DNA from: Halobacterium sp. R2-5
GTDB lineage: Archaea > Halobacteriota > Halobacteria > Halobacteriales > Halobacteriaceae
NCBI RefSeq assembly: GCF_011734195.1
Contig: NZ_JAANTH010000002.1
Location: 496,001 to 560,000, forward strand
Direction: 5' to 3'
Length of the DNA stretch: 64,000 nt
The notes beneath the pieces are model-generated. The model worked only from the letters and a program-made list of their open reading frames with translations. It was not told the origin of the DNA and did no database searches. Shown here piece after piece: positions 27,694 to 35,059 of the stretch (the stretch's first letter is position 1; each line of letters begins with the position of its first letter). A program made the translations under genes and the position numbers.

Positions 27694-28017
27694 TCAGTAG
27701 AGCTCGCCGCCCAGCGGCACGCCCTCGTCCGGCCCGACGAGCACGGGGTTGCCGTCCTCGTCCGGGACGCCGACGGTCAGTACTTCAGACTCGTAGCCCG
27801 CGATGTTCACCGTGCCGAGGTCCGTCGCGCAGAGCACCTGCCGGCCGACGAGCTCCTCGGGCTCGTAGTTGTAGCCGGTCTGGGCCGCGGACTGGACGAC
27901 CTCGTCCCCGAGGTCGATTTCGAGCTTCGCGAGCTCCGGCTTGCGGGCTTCCGGGAACGGTTCCGCGTCGAGGACTTCCCCCACGGCGAACGTCGTCTCG
28001 AAGAGGTTCGGTGGCAC
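27694..28017 (-). CDS. CsaA-type tRNA-binding-domain protein
   Basis: A protein of 107 residues made almost entirely of an EMAP-II/CsaA-like OB-fold tRNA-binding domain. Core motifs are FAVGEVLDAEPFPEARKPELAKLEIDLG (in two adjacent segments), EELVGRQVLCATDLGTVNIAG and SEVLTVGVPDEDGNPVLV. CsaA-like proteins bind RNA or act as export chaperones in bacteria; the archaeal role is not established. I prefer the GTG at 28017 because homologs I remember begin only about 10 residues before VGEV; an ATG at 28044 is also in frame. It converges on the HTH gene with no spacer. Confidence 0.82.
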   Translation of the reverse strand: MPPNLFETTFAVGEVLDAEPFPEARKPELAKLEIDLGDEVVQSAAQTGYNYEPEELVGRQVLCATDLGTVNIAGYESEVLTVGVPDEDGNPVLVGPDEGVPLGGELY

Positions 28018-28091
28018 GCCCGAGGCGAGGACGCCGGGCGCCAAAACCGTTCGGGACCAACTTCTTTGGCGGCTCGCCGCCTACGCCCGGT

Positions 28092-28331
28092 ATGGGTCTC
28101 ACACTCTACGAGCTGGACGGCTGTCCGTACTGCGAGAAGGTCGCGGACGCCCTCGACGAGCACGACGTCGACTACGAGTCGGTCTGGGTGGACGCGATGC
28201 ACTCCGAGCGCAACGAGGTCAAGCGCGTGAGCGGCCAGCGCGGCGTCCCCGTGCTCGTCGACGACGACCGCGGCGTGACGATGGCCGAGAGCGAGAACAT
28301 CCTCGGGTACGTCGAGCGAACCCTCGCATGA
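28092..28331 (+). CDS. Glutaredoxin-like thiol-disulfide protein
   Basis: A 79-residue protein of glutaredoxin/GST-N fold: MGLTLYELDGCPYCEKVADAL with a CPYC active site at residues 11-14, cis-proline segment RGVPVLVDDDRG near 52 and a C-terminal helix. Haloarchaea use such small CPYC proteins as thiol-disulfide carriers. The stop overlaps the next start as ATGA, coupling it with the PduO-type adenosyltransferase, which needs reduced cob(I)alamin; a redox partnership is possible but not proven. Confidence 0.88.
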   Translation: MGLTLYELDGCPYCEKVADALDEHDVDYESVWVDAMHSERNEVKRVSGQRGVPVLVDDDRGVTMAESENILGYVERTLA

Positions 28332-28864
28332 AGATCTACACGCGCCGCGGCGACAGCGGGCAGACCGACCTCCGGGACATGACGCGGGTGTCGAAGACCA
28401 GCCCGCGAATCGAGGCGTACGGTACGGTCGACGAGGTGAACGCGATACTCGGCGCGACTCGACCGACCGGCCACGACGAGCTCGACGAGTACCTCGAAGC
28501 AGCGCAGAACCACCTCCACGTCGTGCAGGCGGACTTCGCGAACCCCGAACCGGACGAGGACGACCCGGTCGTCCGCGAGGAGCACGTCGACGAGGTCGAG
28601 GCGTGGATCGACGCCTGCGAGGAAGAGCTCGAACCGCTGCAGTCGTTCATCCTGCCGGGCGGCGGCGACGCGGGCGCGAGCCTCCACCACGCGCGGGCGG
28701 TCTGCCGGCGCGCGGAGCGCCGCGCGGTCGCGCTCGCGGACCACGAGGACGGCGTCAACGAGACCGCAATCGCGTACCTGAACCGGCTCTCGGACGCGCT
28801 GTTCGTGTTCGCGCGGCTGGCGAACGCGAGAGACGGTGTCCGCGAGGAGTCGCCGTCGTACTGA
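28328..28864 (+). CDS. pduO: Cob(I)alamin adenosyltransferase, PduO type
   Basis: A 178-residue protein of the PduO family of ATP:cob(I)alamin adenosyltransferases, which act as trimers. Family landmarks are KIYTRRGDSGQTDL at the N terminus (ATP-binding), RIEAYGTVDEVNAILG near 27-42, QSFILPGGGDAGASLHHARAVCRRAER (in two parts, near 106-130) and YLNRLSDALFVFARLAN near the C terminus. It is not homologous to CobA at 7048-7740, so the organism has two independent adenosylation enzymes in one locus. It may serve corrinoid salvage while CobA serves synthesis. Confidence 0.93.
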   Translation: MKIYTRRGDSGQTDLRDMTRVSKTSPRIEAYGTVDEVNAILGATRPTGHDELDEYLEAAQNHLHVVQADFANPEPDEDDPVVREEHVDEVEAWIDACEEELEPLQSFILPGGGDAGASLHHARAVCRRAERRAVALADHEDGVNETAIAYLNRLSDALFVFARLANARDGVREESPSY

Positions 28865-29060
28865 CGGCGCGCGGACGAGGTGATGCCTTCGTCCCCGGCG
28901 GGACGGGTTGGGTGCCGACGGTGACAGGCTGGGACAGACGCGGACGGGCGGCCGGCGGCGCCCGCCACACGAGTTTTAGGTTGGCCCAAAACCACTAAAA
29001 TCTACCGGTGGCGGACAGCTCGCCCGGCAGCGTTATCGTCGCTACCGGCGTATCTGTGGC

Positions 29061-29264
29061 ATGAACCGACACTTCACCGACGCCCGGTACTACGCCCGCC
29101 GCACCGCCGACGAACTCGCGCTCGCCGTCCACACGGAACTCGACTCCGCCGAGGAGCGAGCCAACGCCGCCCTCGGACGAACGCACCACGAGCCCACTCG
29201 CAGCGAGCGCGCACGCGCCCTCCTCGACCGCGTCGGCAGCACTGCGCGCCGCCGCGCCGACTAA
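29061..29264 (+). CDS. Small basic/acidic haloarchaeal protein of unknown function
   Basis: A 67-residue protein starting MNRHFTDARYYARRTADELALAVHTEL. The opening xNxHFxDARYYxxR recurs in a family of short haloarchaeal proteins that I remember as conserved but uncharacterised (possibly DUF7553). The rest is predicted helical and rich in arginine and glutamate. The ATG follows AT-poor leader sequence. It is the last chromosomal-type gene before the tRNA. Function unknown. Confidence 0.65.
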   Translation: MNRHFTDARYYARRTADELALAVHTELDSAEERANAALGRTHHEPTRSERARALLDRVGSTARRRAD

Positions 29265-29306
29265 ACGCAAGTCTTAATGGCGGCCTGCGGGTACTACCTC
29301 GTGCGA

Positions 29307-29381
29307 GGGTCGGTGGTCTAGTCCGGTTATGACGGCTCCTTCACACGGAGCAGGTCGGCGGTTCAACTCCGCCCCGACCCA
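29307..29381 (+). tRNA. trnV: tRNA-Val (CAC anticodon)
   Basis: A 75-base cloverleaf: acceptor stem GGGTCGG (29307-29313) pairing with CCGACCC (29374-29380) and discriminator A at 29381; anticodon stem GCTCC/GGAGC around the loop TTCACAC, anticodon CAC; T arm GGCGG-TTCAACT-CCGCC. CCA is not encoded. It marks the boundary between the conserved cobalamin locus and accessory DNA, and tRNA 3' ends are common integration sites. I did not find a second copy of its 3' end in the window. Confidence 0.96.
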
Positions 29382-29634
29382 TACGCGGCACGTACGGATT
29401 GTATTCGGCCGTATTCCTCCTTTTCAGCGCTTCTAACGGGAGAATCGACGAAACCGGGGCCGAATTCGAGGTCATGATTCCAGTCGTTCGTTGCACGCGG
29501 GGTCCCTCCGTGTGGCGATCCGGTTATTGACAGACGGGCCCCGGATAAAAAACCGGGTGGCGATCCGTCCCGCGTCCGCGCGACAGCTATTTCCCTCACG
29601 CACTCAATTTTTCCAACCAATGGCCTGACAAGGG

Positions 29635-29739
29635 ATGACGGACGTAATGGAGACAGTCGGGCTGCGTCATTTGCTAATCTTGCTCCTCAGCCTCTCTATG
29701 ATACTTATCGGGCTGGCTGGTCTGGCAGGACTCTTCTGA
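29635..29739 (+). CDS. Possible 34-residue single-helix membrane peptide
   Basis: A short frame encodes MTDVMETVGLRHLLILLLSL followed by SMILIGLAGLAGLF and a TGA. The acidic N terminus and one continuous hydrophobic stretch of about 22 residues make a plausible single transmembrane helix. It lies alone in the 400-base stretch after the tRNA. No homology can be claimed. Toxin-like or accessory small membrane peptides look like this, but so can chance frames. Confidence 0.35.
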   Translation: MTDVMETVGLRHLLILLLSLSMILIGLAGLAGLF

Positions 29740-29788
29740 GTGGCTTACTGTTGTTCCGGTTCACTGAACGCGCAGGGGTCAGTCCCGC

Positions 29789-30493
29789 TCACCCGTCGGA
29801 GTAACTGGAGTACGGGGAGTCGCGCGGGAATAACCGATAGTCAGCGAGTGGTGGACATTCGATGAGCTCTTCGGAGATCGTAGACGGGTCGCTAAGCAAG
29901 TCGATAATTCCAGTCAAGTGCTGGACGCCGACTGAGGCCACGACCGTATCAATATCGTCGCCGGAAGCCAGCGCGTGGAGATGTCCGGCCATCGATTCGT
30001 CACGATCAGCGAGAATCTCCTCGAACAACTCTGGTGCTCGTTCTTCGGTTTCAGCTCGCCATCGTCGAATCAGCGGAATGTCCAGCTCGTAGTAGGTTGA
30101 TCTGGTGAGCGATTCCGTCTCGTCGAGGATGCCGAGTTCGACGAAGATCTCCCGGTCGAGGCCTTCGAACTCGTCGGGAATCGTGTACTCGCTGGTGTCG
30201 ATACCGGCCAGGAGCAAGTCGTAGTCGCGGTCGGTGATGTAGGCTGCCGCTTCCAGTTCATCGCGTGGAGGCCACCGTGCGTCTTGGACGTCTGGATGGT
30301 ACTGCGAGATTGCCTCTTCGCTCGCTTCGATAGCCACGACATCAGGCTTGTATCGGGTTATCGCGCCTGTCACCCGCGTGATCGCCAAGGGACTCTCGTG
30401 TAGCACACCAAGGACGTGCACGTCGCCGACGCGTGCAGCGAAATCACACTCTGCAATCCCGGTCTCACGAATCGAGCGCTCGCCGTCAGTCAT
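29789..30493 (-). CDS. TraB/GumN-like family protein
   Basis: A 234-residue acidic protein with features of the TraB superfamily: VHVLGVLHESPLAITRVTGAI with the histidine after LG near residue 34, PDVVAIEASEE near 54, and the C-terminal VVASVGVQHLTGIIDLL near 195, matching the conserved GxxHxxG turn. TraB-like proteins are proposed membrane-associated or protease-like (Tiki-type) proteins. This one has no clear membrane helix, so it may be a soluble short form. I start it at the ATG at 30493 (MTDGERSIRETG); an ATG 18 bases upstream is possible. Confidence 0.65.
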   Translation of the reverse strand: MTDGERSIRETGIAECDFAARVGDVHVLGVLHESPLAITRVTGAITRYKPDVVAIEASEEAISQYHPDVQDARWPPRDELEAAAYITDRDYDLLLAGIDTSEYTIPDEFEGLDREIFVELGILDETESLTRSTYYELDIPLIRRWRAETEERAPELFEEILADRDESMAGHLHALASGDDIDTVVASVGVQHLTGIIDLLSDPSTISEELIECPPLADYRLFPRDSPYSSYSDG

Positions 30494-30706
30494 CGTGCCC
30501 TTCAGTCGCAAGGACTATCGAGACCGTCCGGTGACCCTGGTTCTTTGGTTCGGGATGGGAACTCCGGACAGGTTCGTTGTCGGTGATATTGTGCGCCATA
30601 CAACCGATAATCGAGATTCCTAATAAAGAGTCGGAAAGTCCCGACGCCGAAATCCCACAAAACGAGCCGCTAAAACCCCGATTCAGCCTTCACAATGTGA
30701 TATCAT

Positions 30707-30723
30707 GGCTCTATTGAAATCCT
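30707..30723 (+). repeat. Left terminal inverted repeat
   Basis: GGCTCTATTGAAATCCT pairs with the inverted copy at 34565-34581, with two mismatches. It is preceded by the 8-base flank GATATCAT. Confidence 0.6.
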
Positions 30724-30834
30724 ATTAGTTCGACCCTCTCGTCGCTGGAACAGCCGCTAAGTAGGAGCGCGAACCGACTGGTTGTTTCACGATATACTCT
30801 GCATACAGGAACCGTGTTAGCAACTACTCTAAAG

Positions 30835-31692
30835 TCACCCGTATCGGGGTAGAATAGTCAGGTTGGCGGCAAGCAAACCAAGCAAGACAATCAAACCATC
30901 AATCCAGCCAGATCTATCTGGAGTAATCCGTGCAAGCCCGAACCGCGAGTACCAGAATTGAATCGGGTACTTGGTGAAGAATATGAAGAAGAGAAATACC
31001 AAGTTGAGAACAGCAGAGCCGAGAGCCCAGGAGATCAACAGCCAGATCAAGACGTATCCGACTGCGCCTACTGCAAACAAGCCGTAAAGAGGAGGAGAGG
31101 CCTCGGATTCCACGCGGTGTTCCAACCAGGCAAGCTCTGGTGGAATACTCTCGCTGTTGGAGAACGTGACGAATATTGCGGCATGGTTGAGACACCAGTC
31201 GTCAAGATCATTGGTTAACCCAAATATATCTGCCTCCCTCGCTCTTTCCGAGGCATTGTAGCAGAGCAATGCGAGGTAGATACTGGCATCTTTGGTCACT
31301 TTTTCATGGAACGCGAAGACACCGACGAAGAACATCGGCACAAGCGGTGAAGCAACGACTACAGGGGAAAGAGGTAACGAAAACTGCTGTACGACCAATG
31401 CCCCGAATTGCATGAAGATCTGGACTAATGCGACCAACGTGATTGCTTGGATAAACGGCATCGTCCAACGAAGCACCTTGTCCGGAGATGTATGCTGGTT
31501 AGAGACCGCCATTTTACGAAGCAAGGTGAACCCGCTTAGCGAGATTACCAAGGCCTTCAACACGGTGTACCCGAAGTCGTTGCCGGATACGCTGAGAACA
31601 ATAGTGACAACGAAGGCGGTGAAGGCGATCTCGAAGTCTACCTGGTCGCTTCGTTCGTTGTCGAAGACCGTGTTCGGATCAAGTTTCTCCAT
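30835..31692 (-). CDS. Polytopic membrane protein of unknown function
   Basis: A 285-residue protein starting MEKLDPNTVFDNERSDQVDF, with four to six hydrophobic segments: about residues 20-36, 40-57, 75-95, 105-125, and a C-terminal pair around 205-240 and 260-280. A soluble central region of about 70 residues (DASIYLALLCYNASERAREAD) separates the two membrane halves. The start at 31692 avoids a 70-base overlap with the upstream gene that the longer ATG at 31785 would cause. Base composition is clearly more AT-rich than the cobalamin locus. It forms a likely two-gene unit with 31716-32186. Confidence 0.6.
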   Translation of the reverse strand: MEKLDPNTVFDNERSDQVDFEIAFTAFVVTIVLSVSGNDFGYTVLKALVISLSGFTLLRKMAVSNQHTSPDKVLRWTMPFIQAITLVALVQIFMQFGALVVQQFSLPLSPVVVASPLVPMFFVGVFAFHEKVTKDASIYLALLCYNASERAREADIFGLTNDLDDWCLNHAAIFVTFSNSESIPPELAWLEHRVESEASPPLYGLFAVGAVGYVLIWLLISWALGSAVLNLVFLFFIFFTKYPIQFWYSRFGLARITPDRSGWIDGLIVLLGLLAANLTILPRYG

Positions 31693-31715
31693 CAATTGGC
31701 GAATCTTTTGATAGG

Positions 31716-32186
31716 TTAGTCGATTCTCCCAATTTTCTTGAATACGAGAGACACTCCCGCTATGATTACCAATGTTCCCCCGCAAAAGACATACAGGCCG
31801 GGATACTTGCCGATGACGGGACGAAGCACGTGGATGCTAATGAGCCCCCAGATGAGGATGCCACCGAGAATTGACGCGGTGTAAGGATCGGTGAGGCTTG
31901 TACCCCTATCGAGATCAGGCTCTATATCCTCTCCGTCCGCCAGTCGTTCAGTTTTCTCTTGCAGGCGTTGTATAGGGTGGTCGAAGTAGTACCATTGCAG
32001 GGCTTCAAAGAGGAGGATGAGGCCTACCAGTATGAGGGTATAGATCCACCAGTTCTCAAGCCCTTGATAGAGTGCGTAGATGGTCCCAGCCAAGCTGATG
32101 AGGAGTACTACTCCTGCGTCGGTGGGAGTCATCCGGTCGGCTACGCCGTGGACGATTTCGAGGAGTGTTGGTTCGTCTTCAGGCAC
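31716..32186 (-). CDS. Small membrane protein of unknown function
   Basis: A 156-residue protein with an acidic N terminus (MPEDEPTLLEIVHGVADRM). Two close hydrophobic helices lie at about 23-40 and 45-63, an amphipathic acidic loop follows (about 70-100), and two further helices lie at about 105-123 and 130-148, ending in a basic KKIGRID. The next gene on the same strand begins 23 bases downstream, so the two are probably co-transcribed. No family recognised. Confidence 0.6.
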   Translation of the reverse strand: MPEDEPTLLEIVHGVADRMTPTDAGVVLLISLAGTIYALYQGLENWWIYTLILVGLILLFEALQWYYFDHPIQRLQEKTERLADGEDIEPDLDRGTSLTDPYTASILGGILIWGLISIHVLRPVIGKYPGLYVFCGGTLVIIAGVSLVFKKIGRID

Positions 32187-32566
32187 TTCTTATATAATGA
32201 ATTTGTTCGACAAATATTGAAAGTTTGGGAGGAGAACAGTACTCAAACTTCTAAATCGTTTGAAGCAGACGTCCTATAACCACCTGTAGCAATAGCAGTC
32301 CGAACGGGGGATGTGGGGTAATTACTCTATACCTATCGCTAAGCGAATTTCCTATCAACGCTTCTAATTAGCCAATGTTTGGAACTTCGGCTGGTGATTC
32401 CGAGCAGCCTCCTCCCAATGCATTTGACCAATACAACAAACTCGATTCCAAGGGTGAAATTTACTCCACTTCGCTCGGCCAAATTTCACTCACTACGCGC
32501 CTCTCCGGTCAATTTCTGACAATAGCATTCGACACTGAGATCCCGATCAGCACTACCATCGAGGTG
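32187..32566. other. AT-rich spacer without a convincing gene
   Basis: About 380 bases of low-GC DNA. A plus-strand frame from 32375 to 32620 could encode 81 residues, but it runs into the 3' end of the EVE-like gene on the other strand and shows no recognisable domain. The promoter of the membrane-protein pair should lie near 32190-32230. Confidence 0.5.
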
Positions 32567-33052
32567 CTAACAGTGTTTCTCGTGGTATTTTTCGACTGTT
32601 CGCTTAATTACGCGCGGTGAATTGTTGACTCTGGTGTCACTCACTCGCATAAGCCCCTGTGGGTACGTGTCTTCGTTGTAGTCGAATAATCGATTTACTG
32701 CGGCTCGGGGGACTTCGATCTCGGTGAAGTTGCCGAGGGTATAGATGAGCGTTGAGGGTGCACCCTGCCAGAAATTTGTTCGAGCCCAGCCGTCCGTATC
32801 TTCGAAAGTCTCCTTGATGGAGGCGACGCCGATATAGGCTCCATTTTGGTAGAAGAGGACTGTATCACCACCCTCCATTTTCTCGAAATACGTTCGATTC
32901 TGTTTACCGTCCCGGACGCCCCAGAACCGAACTTCGTTCCGGTCAGCGATTGGCTCTGGCGCGTTAGAATACGTTGAAGGGTCGAGTGGATTAAGCACCG
33001 TTCGCCGGAAGTTCCCCGGATCGCACGGCGCTAGAAAAATATTCGAGCTCAT
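32567..33052 (-). CDS. EVE/PUA-like domain protein, candidate modified-base reader
   Basis: A stand-alone 161-residue protein starting MSSNIFLAPCDPGNFRRTVLNP. Features of the EVE/YTH-like PUA fold: the N-terminal strand, RFWGVRDGKQNRTYFEKM, GGDTVLFYQNGAYIGVASI and a C-terminal PRVIKRTVEKYH. EVE domains in prokaryotic restriction proteins are thought to recognise modified cytosines or adenines. Here there is no fused nuclease or ATPase, so it may act with another protein or be a truncated component. I start at the ATG at 33052, which directly begins the domain; an ATG at 33109 is also in frame. Confidence 0.7.
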   Translation of the reverse strand: MSSNIFLAPCDPGNFRRTVLNPLDPSTYSNAPEPIADRNEVRFWGVRDGKQNRTYFEKMEGGDTVLFYQNGAYIGVASIKETFEDTDGWARTNFWQGAPSTLIYTLGNFTEIEVPRAAVNRLFDYNEDTYPQGLMRVSDTRVNNSPRVIKRTVEKYHEKHC

Positions 33053-33505
33053 GACAACCGAAGACTCACTCTGGCACGTCATAAATTGTCGGTGTAACTC
33101 CTGCGCCACGACTAGGTGCGTATTGATTGCTGTAGCCTGCTACTGACCGAAATGGGGAATGTAGACGCCATACTCAAGTCCAGTCGTATGGTCAATTCCC
33201 CAGCAATTCGAAAGAGGCGGCGGTTTCTACAGTATAGTCCGTATACTGTCCAAAACCCTCGTTATTACGCACTTCCATTCTTGCATACGAGTATAAAAAA
33301 AAAATAACTTTATTCGTTACTAACACCTACTACAAGGTGGAGCGTGACTCCGAAACCCACCCAATTCTCACACAGCCTCTGGCCAGTCCTCGGATCAATC
33401 CAAGCGAAACCCCGGGGTCGTCCCCAGTAATCCACGAATCACGGTTCCACGACCGGCCCAAACATTCCAATCAGTGCCAACTCACGCGATCCACGTCCAC
33501 CCAAC
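33053..33505. other. AT-rich divergent spacer
   Basis: About 450 bases between the divergent EVE-like and zinc-ribbon genes. It includes an A-tract (33294-33303) followed by AT-rich sequence. Open frames here lack acidic character. The promoters of both flanking genes should be here. No further feature is supported. Confidence 0.5.
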
Positions 33506-33853
33506 ATGAACAAAACCACGACACGCGAGGCACCCATCCACGTCTCGAACCACGCGAAACTCCGGTGGCACCAACGAAGCAAAAACACCACCCAGTCGCC
33601 CCATCATGCCTGGCAGGAATCCTACCCCGTCGGCATCCCTTACCGCAAAGGGAGCGCCCGTCTCCATCCACCAACCGGGACCCTCCTCATCCACCACGCC
33701 AACGAACTCATCATCGTGCTTCAGGCATCGCTCACAGATTACACCGCCGACCACCTCACTACCTGCCGTCGCTGCCAGCTCAAATTCCAGCCAACCGGTG
33801 ACGCCCCCACCTGTGACTGGTGCGGCACTCCGACCACTACCGATACACCATGA
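33506..33853 (+). CDS. Small protein with C-terminal zinc ribbon
   Basis: A 115-residue protein. The N-terminal part has VSNHAKLRWHQRSKN and YRKGSARLHPPTGTLLI, a short alpha/beta pattern resembling the small basic domains in RelE-like or HARxRWxxR proteins. The C-terminal part is a zinc ribbon with CRRC near 88-91 and CDWC near 103-106. Its stop overlaps the start of the UDG-like gene as ATGA, so the two are translated together. Function unknown; nucleic-acid binding is plausible. Confidence 0.65.
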   Translation: MNKTTTREAPIHVSNHAKLRWHQRSKNTTQSPHHAWQESYPVGIPYRKGSARLHPPTGTLLIHHANELIIVLQASLTDYTADHLTTCRRCQLKFQPTGDAPTCDWCGTPTTTDTP

Positions 33854-34506
33854 CTGACACACTTGACAAAATCATCGAGAACGCACAAACCGGCCACGGA
33901 CCGTGTAGCGGCTGTCCAGCACACGCCGACAGCGGTGGTCAGAACGTGAACCCTGGGCTGCTCAATTACGATGCAGATCTCATGTTCTATACCCTCGACC
34001 CAAGCCATTCCATCAGCTGGCAGCAGTACGACGACTGGGAGGAGTACAACGACGAGTATGCCCGCAAATTCGCCAACTGGCGTGGCGGCCGCCGAATCCA
34101 GCGAATGATTGCCCCACTTAACCTCGGGCTGTCTGACGTCTGGATCGGCGACACAATCAAGTGTCCCGTGGATAACTCACTCCGAACCCTTGACACCCAA
34201 TCCGAGATCGATCAAGCTGCCGCGCAGTGCAGCCAGTATCTCGTCCAAGAAGTCGAGGAGGTCAACCCACACGCCATTGTCAGCATGGGTGAAGCAACCA
34301 CCCAACGACTCCTCAAAACTGTCTTCGATATCACTCCAGGTTCACTCAAAACCGGGACCCGAGATTGTGGGAAGATCTACAACACGGATCCCCCACTCCT
34401 GGTTTCTCCACATTGGTCTCATGGCTGGCTGGACCGGTCTCCAAACGGCAAGCCCAACCTTGAAATCGTCCAAGACGCACTCCTCGACACCTATCCCGAA
34501 ACATAA
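33850..34506 (+). CDS. Fe-S uracil-DNA-glycosylase-superfamily protein
   Basis: A 218-residue protein with the four cysteines of family 4/5 UDGs in matching places: C19 and C22 (CSGC), C105 in DTIKCPVDN and C127 in AAQCSQYLVQEV. It also shows the strand NPHAIVSMGEATTQRLL near 138 and a C-terminal LVSPHWSHGWL with histidines where UDGs carry HPS. The first motif, normally GEAPGxxE, is altered to MFYTLDPSH, so activity or substrate may differ. It overlaps the zinc-ribbon gene and lies inside the inverted-repeat-bounded segment. Possible roles are uracil excision or defence against modified phage DNA. Confidence 0.72.
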   Translation: MTDTLDKIIENAQTGHGPCSGCPAHADSGGQNVNPGLLNYDADLMFYTLDPSHSISWQQYDDWEEYNDEYARKFANWRGGRRIQRMIAPLNLGLSDVWIGDTIKCPVDNSLRTLDTQSEIDQAAAQCSQYLVQEVEEVNPHAIVSMGEATTQRLLKTVFDITPGSLKTGTRDCGKIYNTDPPLLVSPHWSHGWLDRSPNGKPNLEIVQDALLDTYPET

Positions 34507-34564
34507 GTCACGCGACGGATAACGACTGCACTCAGCGAAACTTCCCCGGATATGTTATCCACTA

Positions 34565-34581
34565 AGGATTTCAACAGAACC
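34565..34581 (-). repeat. Right terminal inverted repeat
   Basis: AGGATTTCAACAGAACC is the inverted partner of 30707-30723. It is followed by the 8-base flank GACATCAT. Confidence 0.6.
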
Positions 34582-34589
34582 GACATCAT

Positions 34590-35059
34590 TAGACACCCGA
34601 AGAAAGCCGGGAATGTGGACAATCAGTCGGCAACACCTGGACCGGATATCCAGACAAAGGCGAACCGGGTGTCCTCTGCGAAGACCGTGCTGACGTAGCC
34701 CTCACAGATCTCTAAACACCCGTCATCGGTCAGCACACGCGAACCAGAAAAACGAACTCGCTTATACGAGATTCATTGCCTACTCGGTCAACCGGCAGCG
34801 ATACGCCGACCGGACGAACACTAGGCGCGGCTCCAGAGTAAGGTGGCGTTCTCCCTCCTCAAAATAAGTCGTGACGTACCTACCGTATCCTGTATCAACG
34901 CCGGTACATCGACGTACTAAAACAACGGTCACTCCCTAAAACGAGGAAAAGTAGCATAGTTGTCGTCGTTCCTGAGCTTCGCTTTCCCCTCTTTACTTTC
35001 ACCTTGGTTGCCATACGTTATTGTATCCTCCGCTGTCAGGTTAGAGTAGTCAAAGACGC
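34590..35059. other. Spacer before the mre11 operon, no gene seen
   Basis: About 470 bases with frequent stops in all frames. It may be decayed mobile-element sequence, but I cannot identify a family. The last 150 bases are AT-rich and should contain the promoter of the mre11-rad50-nurA-herA operon. Confidence 0.5.

Larger units (their letters stand above)
30699..34589. mobile_element. 3.9-kb segment bounded by inverted repeats and near-perfect 8-bp flanks
   Basis: The left end GGCTCTATTGAAATCCT (30707-30723) and right end AGGATTTCAACAGAACC (34565-34581) are inverted repeats matching at 15 of 17 positions. Immediately outside lie GATATCAT (30699-30706) and GACATCAT (34582-34589), 7 of 8 identical, as expected for a decayed target duplication. 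Inside are two membrane proteins, an EVE-like protein, a zinc-ribbon protein and a UDG-like protein, but no transposase. The ends recall IS6-type haloarchaeal IS ends as I remember them, which also make 8-bp duplications. It may be a non-autonomous transposon with cargo. Confidence 0.6.

Noticed and set aside
29360-29381. Attachment-site duplicate of the tRNA-Val 3' end within the window
   Set aside because: I looked for a second copy by eye and found only short, non-specific matches; if it exists it is beyond the window or decayed.
29363-29620. 85-residue frame starting inside the tRNA-Val
   Set aside because: Overlaps the tRNA, has no recognisable domain and lacks acidic bias.
33337-33801. 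154-residue proline/histidine/arginine-rich frame
   Set aside because: Out-of-frame shadow of the zinc-ribbon gene at 33506-33853, which is coupled to the UDG-like gene.
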